Positions 1 through 8,236 of a stretch of DNA of 19,599 nt are shown piece by piece. Positions within the stretch are counted from its first letter, which is position 1. Each line of letters starts with the position of its first letter. This stretch comes from DASPKS01 sp035628035 (GTDB lineage Bacteria; Bacteroidota; Rhodothermia; Rhodothermales; Rubricoccaceae): positions 1-19,599 of the forward strand of contig DASPKS010000062.1 in the NCBI GenBank assembly GCA_035628035.1, in the 5' to 3' direction. Below the pieces are notes generated by a model that saw nothing but the letters and a program-made list of their open reading frames with translations, did not search any database and was not told the DNA's origin. The position numbers were made by a program, and so were the translations under genes.

Positions 1-1191
1 GACTACGCCCAGTCGAAGCTGGAGCCCCGCGCGCTCGAAGGCAACCAAGACGAGGTTTTTCATCCTGAGATCCCCCGCGAGATGGGGGAGATGGGGCTCC
101 TCGGCGTGACGATCCCGGAGGAGTACGGCGGTCTCGGCGCCAGCTACACCGCCTACGGCCTCGTGGCGCGCGAGCTGGAGCGGGTGGACTCGGCCTACCG
201 CTCGTTCGCCTCCGTCCAGTCGTCGCTCGTGATGTACCCCATCTACGACTTCGGCACGGAGGAGCAGCGGCGGCGCTTCCTCCCGAAGCTGGCGACGGGC
301 GAGCTCATCGGGTGCTTCGGGCTTACCGAGCCCAACCACGGCTCCGACCCCGGCTCGATGGAGACCATCGCCCTGAAAGCAGACGGGGGGTGGGTCCTCA
401 GCGGCGCCAAGATGTGGATCACCTCCTCGCCCATCGCCGACGTGGCCGTCGTGTGGGCGAAGGCGAAGGAGAAGCGCTCCGACGAGGGCGTCATCCGCGG
501 CTTCCTCGTCGAGAAGGGGATGGAGGGCTACTCCGCGCCGAAGACCCACAACAAGATGAGCCTCCGCGCCTCCATCACGGGTGAGATCGTGCTCGACGAG
601 TGCTTCGTGCCGGAGGCGAACGTGTTCCCCGAGGTGAAGGGGCTCAAGGGGCCGTTCTCGTGCCTCAACAACGCGCGCTATGGGATCGCCTGGGGCGCCG
701 TCGGTGCCGCCGAGGACTGCTACCACCGGGCGCGGCAGTACGTGGGCGAGCGGAAGCAGTTCGGGTACCCGCTGGCCGCGATGCAGCTCATCCAGACGAA
801 GCTCGCCAACATGCTCACCGACATCACGCAGATGCAGCTCCTCGCGTGGCGGCTCGGCCAGCTTCGCGACCAGCGCCAGGGCCACCCCGCGATGGTCTCG
901 CTCGCCAAGCGGAACAACGTCGGGAAGGCGCTCGAGATCGCCCGCACGGCGCGCGACATGATGGGCGGGAACGGCATCACCGGCGAGTACCGGGTGATCC
1001 ACCACATGGTGAACCTGGAGAGCGTGAACACCTACGAGGGGACGTACGACATCCACGGGCTCATCCTCGGCCGCGAGATCACCGGCATCCAGGCGTTCAC
1101 CCCACGCGGGAACGACCCCGCCGAGGCCCCGAAGGCGGCGCCGACGAGCGGCGACGGCGGGGCCGGGCAGCCCATCGCGGCGGCGAACTGA
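1..1191 (+). CDS. gcdH: Glutaryl-CoA dehydrogenase (5' end cut by window edge)
   Basis: This FAD-dependent acyl-CoA dehydrogenase should oxidise and decarboxylate glutaryl-CoA to crotonyl-CoA in lysine/tryptophan breakdown, in the cytoplasm. The reading frame is open from base 1, so the true start lies outside; 396 residues are visible. It resembles mammalian GCDH closely, far more than generic acyl-CoA dehydrogenases. The VDSAYRS segment corresponds to the Arg-Ser pair that binds the glutaryl carboxylate, CFGLTEPNHGSDP is the FAD/substrate loop, and NTYEGTYDIHG carries the catalytic base Glu. The fold ends near GIQAFTP. After it comes a tail of about 25 residues rich in Ala, Gly and Pro that the family does not need. 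The gene ends four bases before the convergent M36 peptidase gene, with no clear terminator between them. The family call is firm; substrate specificity is inferred from the motifs. Confidence 0.93.
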   Translation, partial: DYAQSKLEPRALEGNQDEVFHPEIPREMGEMGLLGVTIPEEYGGLGASYTAYGLVARELERVDSAYRSFASVQSSLVMYPIYDFGTEEQRRRFLPKLATGELIGCFGLTEPNHGSDPGSMETIALKADGGWVLSGAKMWITSSPIADVAVVWAKAKEKRSDEGVIRGFLVEKGMEGYSAPKTHNKMSLRASITGEIVLDECFVPEANVFPEVKGLKGPFSCLNNARYGIAWGAVGAAEDCYHRARQYVGERKQFGYPLAAMQLIQTKLANMLTDITQMQLLAWRLGQLRDQRQGHPAMVSLAKRNNVGKALEIARTARDMMGGNGITGEYRVIHHMVNLESVNTYEGTYDIHGLILGREITGIQAFTPRGNDPAEAPKAAPTSGDGGAGQPIAAAN

Positions 1192-1195
1192 GGGC

Positions 1196-2749
1196 TCAGC
1201 GCGCGACGACGAGGCGCTGCGTCCGCACGGCGCCGTTCGCCTCCAGCCGGAGCACGTAGACCCCCGCCGCCAACCCGCGCACGTCGAGGCGGGCGGTATG
1301 CCGGCCAGCCGGTCGTGGGGGTTCCATGAGCACGGCCACCTCGCGTCCCCGCACGTCATAGAGGGCGAGGCGGACGGGGCCCGGTGCGGAGAGCACGAAC
1401 GTGAGGCGCGCGGTGCCGCGCACCGGATTCGGCGCGACCGGGTCGAGGACGAGCGGTGCATCGGGCACGGCCGGTTCCGCGGCCGTCGTCGTCGGAACGT
1501 CGAAGGCCTCCTGGTTGTCGGCGTTGGTGTTGGGAGAGCCCTGGCTGGCCGAGAACCCCAGCCCGCGCCGCGCGAAGGCGGTCCACAACAACGTCGTGTG
1601 GGCGCCGCCGTAGAGGGCTTGGTCGGCAGCGAGGATGGCGTCGCGGGCGTCGACGAACCCGGGCGAGCAGGGCTGGAGCTTCATCCCCTCCGTCACGAGG
1701 TTCAGGATGAGCTGGTTGCCCGCGCCGCCGTCGGCGTCGTAGAGGTCGGGGTCGAAACCGTGGGTGGCGATGAGGTCCCACGCTACTTCCCAGAGGATCG
1801 TCCCCCAGACGAAGCCGGTGCCGTGCGGCACGGGCAGCGTGCGGGTATCGCCGTAGGTGTAGTCGTTGACCAAGAAGTCGGTGGTGTAGGGCACGGGCCG
1901 GAGGCCCGGGCCGTCGGGCGGCTGGCCGAGCACGTAGGTGGCGATGCCGCGCGGGTCCGGGCCGATGTCGCCCGGCTCCATCGTGAGCATGAGGGCGTAC
2001 CAGTCGCTCCAGCCCTCGCCCGGCTGCTCCGCGTTGTTGAGGCAGGAGGTGGTGCCGGGGCCTCCCGTGAGGCGCTGCGAGAGGCCGTGGGTCAGTTCAT
2101 GGACGACGATGCCGTGGTCGAGCGCACCGTCGCGCGGGGGCGAGGCGAGCGTCCAGACGAACATCTGCATCCGAGGACGCGCGCCGTCGGGGGGCGTGAA
2201 GAAGTTGCCGCCGTTGGTGCCGGAGCCGTCCTGCGCCTCGGCGCGCACGGGGTCGCCGCCGAGGCCGCCCCGGCCGTAGGTGTTCTCCTGGAAGTTGCCC
2301 GCCGCCTCGTCGAACCCGTAGCCATAGAGCACGTCATGGACGACGTTCGTCCAAAAGAAGAGGTCCGCCACGACGGCGTTGCCGTAGGCGGTGGGCGGCT
2401 GGGTGAGGTCTAGCGGGAAGTCGAAGAGGAGGCTGGGGCCGCCGTCGGGGAAGTCGCCGGGGTGGGGGGTGTTGTCGGCGGTGCGGTCGAGGTAGGCGAG
2501 GGCGTTGTTGCCCTGCGTCGTGGTGAACTCCGGCCCGGGGGTTCCGTCGGTGTCGTGCCAGCCGAAGGGGGAGGCCGGCGCGCGGGCCGGGCCGACGACG
2601 AGCACGCGGGCGTCCGCCGGCGGCGGGGGCGTGGTGTGGATGGGGCTCTCGACCGGCAACGGGTAGACCCGGTAGGCGGCCGCGTCGGGCTGCGCCCGCG
2701 CGGCGGCGGAAACGAGCGCGAGGGCCGTCAGCGGGAGGAAGCGGTGCAT
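1196..2749 (-). CDS. Secreted M36 (fungalysin-type) metallopeptidase with T9SS sorting domain
   Basis: A zinc endopeptidase predicted to be secreted, 517 residues from the chosen ATG. That start is preferred over an ATG 36 codons upstream because it opens directly into a signal peptide (MHRFLPLTALALVSAAARAQ). The catalytic region has HELTH at about 217-221 (two zinc His and the catalytic Glu) and GEGWSDW around 244-250, where Glu245 should be the third zinc ligand; both are M36 hallmarks. From about residue 436 there is a Por-secretion type A sorting domain (DPVAPNPVRG, LALYDVRGREV, LAAGVYVLRLE), so export through the outer membrane by T9SS is expected. Only about 25 residues separate the signal peptide from the start of the mature-like region, so the usual fungalysin/thermolysin propeptide (FTP) is not visible. 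The gene is divergent from the small lipoprotein gene. Its natural substrates cannot be inferred. Confidence 0.92.
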   Translation of the reverse strand: MHRFLPLTALALVSAAARAQPDAAAYRVYPLPVESPIHTTPPPPADARVLVVGPARAPASPFGWHDTDGTPGPEFTTTQGNNALAYLDRTADNTPHPGDFPDGGPSLLFDFPLDLTQPPTAYGNAVVADLFFWTNVVHDVLYGYGFDEAAGNFQENTYGRGGLGGDPVRAEAQDGSGTNGGNFFTPPDGARPRMQMFVWTLASPPRDGALDHGIVVHELTHGLSQRLTGGPGTTSCLNNAEQPGEGWSDWYALMLTMEPGDIGPDPRGIATYVLGQPPDGPGLRPVPYTTDFLVNDYTYGDTRTLPVPHGTGFVWGTILWEVAWDLIATHGFDPDLYDADGGAGNQLILNLVTEGMKLQPCSPGFVDARDAILAADQALYGGAHTTLLWTAFARRGLGFSASQGSPNTNADNQEAFDVPTTTAAEPAVPDAPLVLDPVAPNPVRGTARLTFVLSAPGPVRLALYDVRGREVAVLMEPPRPAGRHTARLDVRGLAAGVYVLRLEANGAVRTQRLVVAR

Positions 2750-2886
2750 GGGGAGCGCGCCGTCACGTGCTGAGAAGAAGAAAAGGCTACGGCCCGACCC
2801 GCGCAACAGAGGGAGTAGTTCCCGCCTTGGGGTTGCCCGGAGGGCGGGTCGTGCCACCCGAGTAGGAGAAAAGCCCCGGAAGAGGG

Positions 2887-2924
2887 CCTAGCGTGACCTT
2901 CGGAACACCTGGCGCGGCGCTAGG
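2887..2924. repeat. Inverted repeat upstream of the lipoprotein gene
   Basis: CCTAGCG (2887-2893) and CGCTAGG (2918-2924) are exact inverted 7-mers separated by 24 bases, ending 35 bases before the lipoprotein ATG. They lie in the 210-base divergent gap (2750-2959) that should hold the promoters of both the peptidase and the lipoprotein. I see no convincing Bacteroidota-type promoter in that gap. The repeat could be an operator, but seven-base arms can arise by chance in GC-rich DNA. Confidence 0.3.
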
Positions 2925-2959
2925 AGTTAGACCCCTGCCATTCTCCGACTTCCCCTCCC

Positions 2960-3382
2960 ATGCGATTCCTCTCTCTGCTCCTTGCTCTCCTGTTCCTCGC
3001 CGCGTGCGATACCGGCGATGACGGCCTCAGCGGGTCGCTCCGCTACGCCATCAGCCTCGACGAATCATCCCAGGAGATTGCCCGGGGCCACATCACCTTC
3101 GATGCCGCGCCCCGCGAAGACGAGGCGATCTCCGGCGAGTTCGACCTCGATGAGGTGCCGACGCCCGGCCCCGTCGAGCCGCTGACGGTGACCGAAGGCG
3201 AACTCGAAGGGACCTACGACGGCACCACCGTCCAGATCCGCCTCCTCGAACCCGGATCGGCCGACGACGGCATCCAGCTCACCGCCGACTACGACGAGGA
3301 CAGCTTCAGCGGCACGTGGTGTCGGGAGACCATCGCCGGGTGCACGGGGGGCGGCACCTTCACCGCCACGCGCGACGACTGA
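2960..3382 (+). CDS. Small lipoprotein of unknown function
   Basis: A 140-residue protein with a clear lipoprotein signal: Met-Arg, a Leu-rich hydrophobic stretch, then the lipobox LAAC with the lipidated cysteine at position 16. The residues after the cysteine (DTGDD) are acidic, as in Bacteroidota lipoproteins sent to the outer membrane or cell surface, though the match to a surface-export signal is only loose. The rest is acidic and appears to be short beta strands with Thr/Gly-rich turns (GELEGTYDGTTVQIRLL, SFSGTWCRE, GGGTFTATR), suggesting a small beta-barrel or beta-sandwich. Two further cysteines near the C-terminus, in WCRE and AGCTGG, could form a disulfide. I recognise no named family. 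It ends nine bases before the convergent ubiE gene. Confidence 0.85.
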   Translation: MRFLSLLLALLFLAACDTGDDGLSGSLRYAISLDESSQEIARGHITFDAAPREDEAISGEFDLDEVPTPGPVEPLTVTEGELEGTYDGTTVQIRLLEPGSADDGIQLTADYDEDSFSGTWCRETIAGCTGGGTFTATRDD

Positions 3383-3391
3383 CGCGGCGTC

Positions 3392-4120
3392 CTACGCCCG
3401 CCCCCGGTAGAGCGACGCGATCCCGAACGTGAGTGGCCGCGCGGTGGGCTCCCGGAAGCCCGCCCCGCGGAGCTCGCTCAGGAACGCCTCCCCGTCGGGG
3501 AAGGCGGCGACGGACTCCGGGAGGTACTCGTACGCCTCCGGGTTCTTCGAAACAGCCCGCCCTACGCGCGGCAGCACGTGCCGCGAGTACGCCCTGTAGA
3601 GCTGCTTGACGGGGAACGCCCGGGGGTGGCTGAACTCCAGCACCACCAGCGGCGCGCCCGGCCTCAGCACGCGCCGGATCTCGGCCAGCCCGGCACGCAG
3701 GTCCTCGAAGTTGCGAACGCCAAACCCGGCGGTGGCCCCGTCGAAGGTGTCGTCGGCGAAGGGGAGCGCCGCGGCGTCGCCCTGGACGAGCGAGACGCGC
3801 GCTTCCTGACCGCGCCGCGCGACCTTCGCACGGCCGAGGGCGAGCATGCCTTCGGAGAGATCCACCCCCACGACGCGCTCGGGTCCCAGGCGGAGGAGGG
3901 CGAGGGCGAGGTCGGCCGTGCCCGTGGCAACGTCGAGGAGAGCGGCCGGCTGCCCGGGCAGGGCCGCCTTGAGGAAGGCGACGGCGCGGCGGCGCCACCA
4001 CACGTCGGTCCCGAACGAGAGCACCCGGTTGAGGAGGTCGTAGCGGGGCGCGATCGCGTCGAACATCGCCTCGACCTGGGCAGCCTTGCCTTCGCCCTGT
4101 CCGATGGGGGGCTTCGTCAT
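3392..4120 (-). CDS. ubiE: Demethylmenaquinone methyltransferase
   Basis: A class I SAM-dependent methyltransferase of 242 residues (UbiE/MenG family) that methylates demethylmenaquinone to menaquinone, the last step of the pathway. YDLLNRVLSFGTDVWWRR (about 27-44) is the UbiE N-terminal signature, with Asp where the E. coli signature has His. LLDVATGTADLAL (61-73) is SAM motif I, VGVDLSEGML (84-93) carries the acidic residue for the ribose, and RVLRPGAPLVVLEFSHP (150-166) is the second signature. Length is normal. The gene is divergent from menF and the rest of the menaquinone operon, so the context agrees with a role on menaquinone; ubiquinone is unlikely in this type of organism. The symbol menG is equally valid. 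Confidence 0.95.
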   Translation of the reverse strand: MTKPPIGQGEGKAAQVEAMFDAIAPRYDLLNRVLSFGTDVWWRRRAVAFLKAALPGQPAALLDVATGTADLALALLRLGPERVVGVDLSEGMLALGRAKVARRGQEARVSLVQGDAAALPFADDTFDGATAGFGVRNFEDLRAGLAEIRRVLRPGAPLVVLEFSHPRAFPVKQLYRAYSRHVLPRVGRAVSKNPEAYEYLPESVAAFPDGEAFLSELRGAGFREPTARPLTFGIASLYRGRA

Positions 4121-4278
4121 CGCGGGGAGCGGGAGGGAGGGCGTTGGACGCGAGCGGACAGGCTGGGTGCCGGAGCGAGGAGGGCCGGCCGAACTTTCAC
4201 GAAGGCGTCCGCTGCCCGTCGATTGATAAACTCCCCCGCCTGCTCCCTGAGAATGGACAGGGTGCCGTCTTTAGCCCG
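4121..4278. promoter_or_regulatory. Divergent ubiE/menF intergenic region
   Basis: If menF starts at the TTG at 4279, 158 bases separate the two divergent men transcription units, and both promoters should lie here. The part from about 4195 to 4260 is visibly less GC-rich than the neighbouring genes (for example TTGATAAACT near 4227-4236) and reads poorly as MenF protein. I could not identify a convincing -33/-7 pair on either strand, so this is a position-based call only. Confidence 0.3.
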
Positions 4279-5664
4279 TTGCTCGCCACCGACCTCATCC
4301 CCGAGTCTGCCGCGCCCGTCGCCCTCGCTGAGGCGCCGGCCGCGCTTGCCCGCGCGGTCCGGCGGGCCCTGGCCTCGAACCGCGAGGGGGTCCTCCGTGT
4401 GACGATCCCCGTGGCACCGCTCGACCCGCTCGCCTGGGGCGCTGCGCAGCCCGACGCCGAGCGGTTCTTCTGGCACGGTCGGGGCGAGGCGTTCGCATTC
4501 GCGGGCGCGGGCGTCGCAGACGACGTGGAGGTCGAAGCGACCGATGCGCTCGAAAGCGCGCTCGGGCCTCGGCTCGCGGGGGCGCCGCCTGGGGCACGCT
4601 ATGTCGGCGCCGTCCGGTTCGCGCCGGGCCGTCCTCCTGCAGCGGAGTGGGCCGCGTTCAGGCAGGGGCGGTTCGCCCTCCCGCGCTTCGCCGTCGAGGC
4701 GGACGAGACGGGGGCTTCGCTCTCCGCCCACCTTGTGCTCCCTCGGGACCGCGCTTCGGCCGAGGCGATCCCGGCGGCGGCGGCCTCGATGCCGATGCCA
4801 GCGGGGGATCAGTCGGTACCCCTGCCTCGGTCCATTGCGCGGGAAGATGCCCCGGGCCAGGAAGGCTGGCACGCGGCGCTCCGCGATGCCCTCCACGCGA
4901 TCCGCGAGGGACACCTCCAGAAGGTCGTCCTCGCGCGCCGCACCGTGCTCTCCTTCGATGCTCCACTCGATCCCTTCGCGCTCCTGCGCGCGGTGCGCGC
5001 CCTCACGCCCGGCTGCTTCCACGTCCTCCTCACGGCAGGGCATGGCGAGGAAGCAGCGGCCTTCATGGCAGCCACACCCGAGCGGCTCTTTCGGGTACGC
5101 GGGCAGGAAGTCGAGACGGAGGCTGTGGCGGGCACGCAGCCATACCCCGACGGGGAGGACGTCGTGCCGGACGCCCTCCTCCGCAGCGACAAAGACCGCC
5201 GCGAGCACGCCTTCGTCCGCGACGACCTCGTCGCTCGGCTCGCCCCGCTCACGACGCGGCTCGACGCCGACCGCGCCCCTTCGACCCTCATGCTCTCCCG
5301 CGGGCAGCATCTCTACGCCGGATTGCGCGGGACGCTCGCCGAAGGCATTTCCGCGCTCGATCTCCTACGACTGCTTCACCCCACGCCCGCGGTGGGGGGG
5401 ACCCCCCGCGACGCAGCCCTCGGCACCATCGCGCGGCTGGAGCCCTTCGACCGGGGGCTGTACGCAGGGCCCGTAGGCTGGATCAGCGGCGACGCCGCCG
5501 AGTTCGCCGTCGGGATCCGGTCCGGCCTCGTGCGGGGCCGTACGCTCGCCCTCTACGCCGGGGCGGGGATCGTCGACGGATCCGACGCTGGACAGGAGTG
5601 GGGCGAGGTCGAGCACAAGATCGGGGACTTCGCCCGTGTGCTCGGGCTGGAGGCCCCCCGATGA
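4279..5664 (+). CDS. menF: Isochorismate synthase (menaquinone-specific)
   Basis: Converts chorismate to isochorismate, the first committed step of menaquinone synthesis. With the TTG start chosen here it is 461 residues. A more upstream TTG (4144) is in frame and would add 45 residues, but those look unrelated to the family and leave only 23 bases for two divergent promoters. The chorismate-binding domain fills the C-terminal half. KVVLARR at about 215-221 supplies the catalytic Lys, HPTPAVGGTPR is at 367-377, and the GAGIVDGSD...EWGEVEHK signature is at 428-447 with the Mg-binding acidic residues. The EAVAGT segment near residue 281 is also typical. The stop overlaps the menD start as ATGA. 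Family certainty is high; salicylate or anthranilate synthase is unlikely given the men neighbours. Confidence 0.93.
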   Translation: MLATDLIPESAAPVALAEAPAALARAVRRALASNREGVLRVTIPVAPLDPLAWGAAQPDAERFFWHGRGEAFAFAGAGVADDVEVEATDALESALGPRLAGAPPGARYVGAVRFAPGRPPAAEWAAFRQGRFALPRFAVEADETGASLSAHLVLPRDRASAEAIPAAAASMPMPAGDQSVPLPRSIAREDAPGQEGWHAALRDALHAIREGHLQKVVLARRTVLSFDAPLDPFALLRAVRALTPGCFHVLLTAGHGEEAAAFMAATPERLFRVRGQEVETEAVAGTQPYPDGEDVVPDALLRSDKDRREHAFVRDDLVARLAPLTTRLDADRAPSTLMLSRGQHLYAGLRGTLAEGISALDLLRLLHPTPAVGGTPRDAALGTIARLEPFDRGLYAGPVGWISGDAAEFAVGIRSGLVRGRTLALYAGAGIVDGSDAGQEWGEVEHKIGDFARVLGLEAPR

Positions 5665-7451
5665 GCGCGCGGGCAGCGAGCCACGGAGCGCACCTCCTCG
5701 CGGCGCCGAACCGCAACGCCCTCTGGGCCGGACTGCTCGTCGAAGAGCTCGTGCGTCAGGGAGTGGGGCTGTTCTGCCTCGCGCCGGGCTCGCGCTCGGC
5801 GCCGCTGGCGTGGGCGGTGGTCACGAACCCCCGGGCCCGGGCCCTCGTCCACTTCGACGAGCGGGGAGCCGCCTTTGCTGCGCTCGGCTTCGCGCGGGCG
5901 ACCGGACAGCCCGCCTGCTGGATCACGACGAGCGGGACCGCCGTCGCGAACGGGCTGCCCGCCGCCGTCGAGGCCTCGGCCGACGGGGTCCCGCTCCTCC
6001 TCCTCACCGCCGACCGTCCCCCTGAGCTGCGCGACACCGGCGCGAACCAGACCATCCCGCAGCCCGGTCTTTTCGGCGCCTTCGCCCGGTGGAGCTTCGA
6101 CCTCCCGGCCCCGAGTGCCGATGTGGACCCGGCCTTCGTGCTGACGACCGCCGCGCAGGCCGTCCACCGCACGCGCAGCCCGGCCGGGCCGGTCCACGTC
6201 AACGCGATGTTCCGCGAACCGCTCGCCCCGGAACCGGACGGGACCAATGCGGCCCGGGTGCTGGCTCCTCTCGACGGGTGGATCGCGTCGGGCGAGCCGT
6301 ACACCCGCTACGAGCCCGCTCCATCGGAGGGACCTCAACCGATGCTCGAAGGGCTCGCGGCGCGTCTGGAGGGCGTCGAACAGGGCCTGGTCGTCCTGGG
6401 GAAGACCGACGACCCGGCCGTCGGGCCGGCCGCGGCGCGCCTGGCGGAGGCCCTCGGCTGGCCGCTCCTGCCCGACGTGGGCTCGCAGGCCCGGCTTGGT
6501 CCAGCCCTCTCGAATGCCATCGCGCACTACGACCTCGCCCTTGGCAGCCCGAGCTTCGCGGAAGGAAACCGGCTGGAGGCCGTGCTCCACGTGGGCGGGC
6601 GCGTGACGAGCAAGCGGCTCCTCCAGGCTATCGAGGCGGCGCGACCGGAGGTCTACGTCGTCGTGCGGCCCGACCCGGAGCGGTATGACCCCGCGCACCG
6701 CGTCACGCACCGCCTCCAGGCGGAGCCAGCGGCGCTGTGTGAGGGGCTCGCACGCGAGCTCATCCCGGCGGGGGAGACGGGCTGGCTGCGCGCATGGAAG
6801 GCGGCCGACCGGGCGTCCGCCGGGGCCCTCGAGGCCTACTTCGTCTTCGAGGCTGCGCTGAGTGAGCCGGGCGTCGCACGAGCGGTGTCGGCGCTTACGC
6901 CGGATGGGCACGGCCTCGTCGTCGCGTCCTCGATGCCCATCCGCGACCTCGACGCCTACGCGATGATAGGAGGCCCCCGCCTCCGCGTGGCTGCCAACCG
7001 GGGCGCGAGCGGGATCGACGGGACCGTCGCCACCGCCGCCGGGTTCGCCCGGGGCCTCGGCCGCCCGACGACGCTGCTCCTGGGCGACCTCGCGCTCCTC
7101 CACGACCTGAACTCCCTCGCCCTCTTGCGCAGGGGGCCGCCCGTGACGCTCATCGCCGTCAACAACGACGGGGGCGGGATCTTCTCGTTCCTCCCCATCG
7201 CGCAGCACGAGGCCCACTTCGAGGACCTGTTCGGGACGCCGCACGGGCTGGGGTTCGAGGACGCCGCACGGCTGTTCGGGCTCGGCTACGCGCGGCCGGC
7301 CACGCCCGACGCCTTCTCCCGCGCCTACCGCGAAGCACTTGAAAGCGGGCGCTCCACCTTGATCGAGGTGCGAACCGACCGGCGAGCGAATGTCGCGCTC
7401 CACCGCGAGCTGAACGCAGCCGTCGCACGGGCGGTCGACGAGGCCGGATGA
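5661..7451 (+). CDS. menD: SEPHCHC synthase (MenD)
   Basis: 2-succinyl-5-enolpyruvyl-6-hydroxy-3-cyclohexene-1-carboxylate synthase, a thiamine-diphosphate enzyme joining isochorismate to 2-oxoglutarate with loss of CO2. It has 596 residues, normal for MenD. Visible hallmarks are APGSRSAPL (41-49), FDERGAAFAALG with the ThDP-activating Glu at about 67, and TSGTAVANGLPAAVEA for the N-terminal Pyr domain. The C-terminal PP domain has NRGASGIDG, LLGDLALLHDLNSL (from 473) and NNDGGGIFSFLP (from 501), which together form the ThDP/Mg site. The ATG at 5661 overlaps the menF stop by four bases, and the stop overlaps menH in the same way, so the three proteins are probably translationally coupled. Confidence 0.96.
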   Translation: MSARAASHGAHLLAAPNRNALWAGLLVEELVRQGVGLFCLAPGSRSAPLAWAVVTNPRARALVHFDERGAAFAALGFARATGQPACWITTSGTAVANGLPAAVEASADGVPLLLLTADRPPELRDTGANQTIPQPGLFGAFARWSFDLPAPSADVDPAFVLTTAAQAVHRTRSPAGPVHVNAMFREPLAPEPDGTNAARVLAPLDGWIASGEPYTRYEPAPSEGPQPMLEGLAARLEGVEQGLVVLGKTDDPAVGPAAARLAEALGWPLLPDVGSQARLGPALSNAIAHYDLALGSPSFAEGNRLEAVLHVGGRVTSKRLLQAIEAARPEVYVVVRPDPERYDPAHRVTHRLQAEPAALCEGLARELIPAGETGWLRAWKAADRASAGALEAYFVFEAALSEPGVARAVSALTPDGHGLVVASSMPIRDLDAYAMIGGPRLRVAANRGASGIDGTVATAAGFARGLGRPTTLLLGDLALLHDLNSLALLRRGPPVTLIAVNNDGGGIFSFLPIAQHEAHFEDLFGTPHGLGFEDAARLFGLGYARPATPDAFSRAYREALESGRSTLIEVRTDRRANVALHRELNAAVARAVDEAG

Positions 7452-8236
7452 GCGAGGCGCTGCCCGTCGCGCGGTGGGGCCGGCAAGGGGCGCCGTCCGT
7501 CCTGCTCCTTCACGGGTTCCTCGGACGGGGCACCGACTGGGCATCCGTCGCGGACGCCTTACGAGACGACTTCGATCTCCTCGCACCCGATCTCCCGGGC
7601 CACGGTGTGGCCCTCTGCCTCCCCGACGAGACCTTCACGATGGACGGCGCCGCCGACATCCTCGCGGCCGCCCTCGATGCGGAGGGCATCACGCGCGCGG
7701 CGGTCGTCGGCTACTCGATGGGGGGTCGGCTTGCGCTCCACTTCGCGCTCCATCATCCCGCTCGCGTAACCGCGCTCGCGTTGCTCAGCGCCTCGCCCGG
7801 TCTGCCGTCTGAGGAGGAACGCGCGGCCCGCCGCACCCTCGACGCCGCCCGCGCCGACGAGATCCGGGCCGACCTCGCGGGCTTCCTCAGCCGCTGGTAC
7901 CGGCAACCGCTCTTTAGCTCGCTGACCGAGACGGAGCAGAACCGGCTCGTCGAGGATCGCCTGCGCAACGATCCGGAGGAGCTGGCGCGCGCACTCGTCG
8001 GGCTCGGGGCGGGTGCGCAGCCGGGGTGGGGGGAGCATCTTCACCGCCTCCGCGTTCCCGCCCTCGCCGTCGCCGGGGCGCGCGATGGGAAGTACGTCGG
8101 GATCGCCCGGTCTCTCGCGGAGGCGGGGCCGTTCGAGACCGCCCTCGTCCCCGACGCTGGCCACGCGCTCCTCACCGAAGCTCCCGCCGCCGTCGCCGAC
8201 CTCCTCCGCCGCTTTCTTCTATCCCCTGCTTCCTGA
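7448..8236 (+). CDS. menH: SHCHC synthase, alpha/beta hydrolase (MenH)
   Basis: Eliminates pyruvate from SEPHCHC to give 2-succinyl-6-hydroxy-2,4-cyclohexadiene-1-carboxylate. It is a 262-residue alpha/beta hydrolase with LHGFLG (21-26) as the oxyanion-hole loop, GYSMGGR (88-94) with nucleophile Ser90, Asp213 in ARDGKY, and His239 in DAGHALLTEAP; the triad is complete. Sequence alone does not separate MenH well from other alpha/beta hydrolases, but its place between menD and menB, with a four-base overlap on one side and a one-base overlap on the other, makes the assignment strong. Confidence 0.92.
   Translation: MSEALPVARWGRQGAPSVLLLHGFLGRGTDWASVADALRDDFDLLAPDLPGHGVALCLPDETFTMDGAADILAAALDAEGITRAAVVGYSMGGRLALHFALHHPARVTALALLSASPGLPSEEERAARRTLDAARADEIRADLAGFLSRWYRQPLFSSLTETEQNRLVEDRLRNDPEELARALVGLGAGAQPGWGEHLHRLRVPALAVAGARDGKYVGIARSLAEAGPFETALVPDAGHALLTEAPAAVADLLRRFLLSPAS

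Noticed and set aside
3371..3400. Possible hairpin between the convergent lipoprotein and ubiE genes
   Set aside because: Only four-base arms can be paired in the nine-base gap and flanks; not distinguishable from chance.
4117..5310. 397-codon minus-strand frame antisense to menF, adjoining ubiE
   Set aside because: No start or domain evidence, and the overlapping strand encodes a well-supported chorismate-binding enzyme.
5553..7586. 677-codon minus-strand open frame antisense to menD
   Set aside because: Arg/Gly/Pro-rich shadow frame with no domain pattern; menD on the other strand has complete ThDP motifs.
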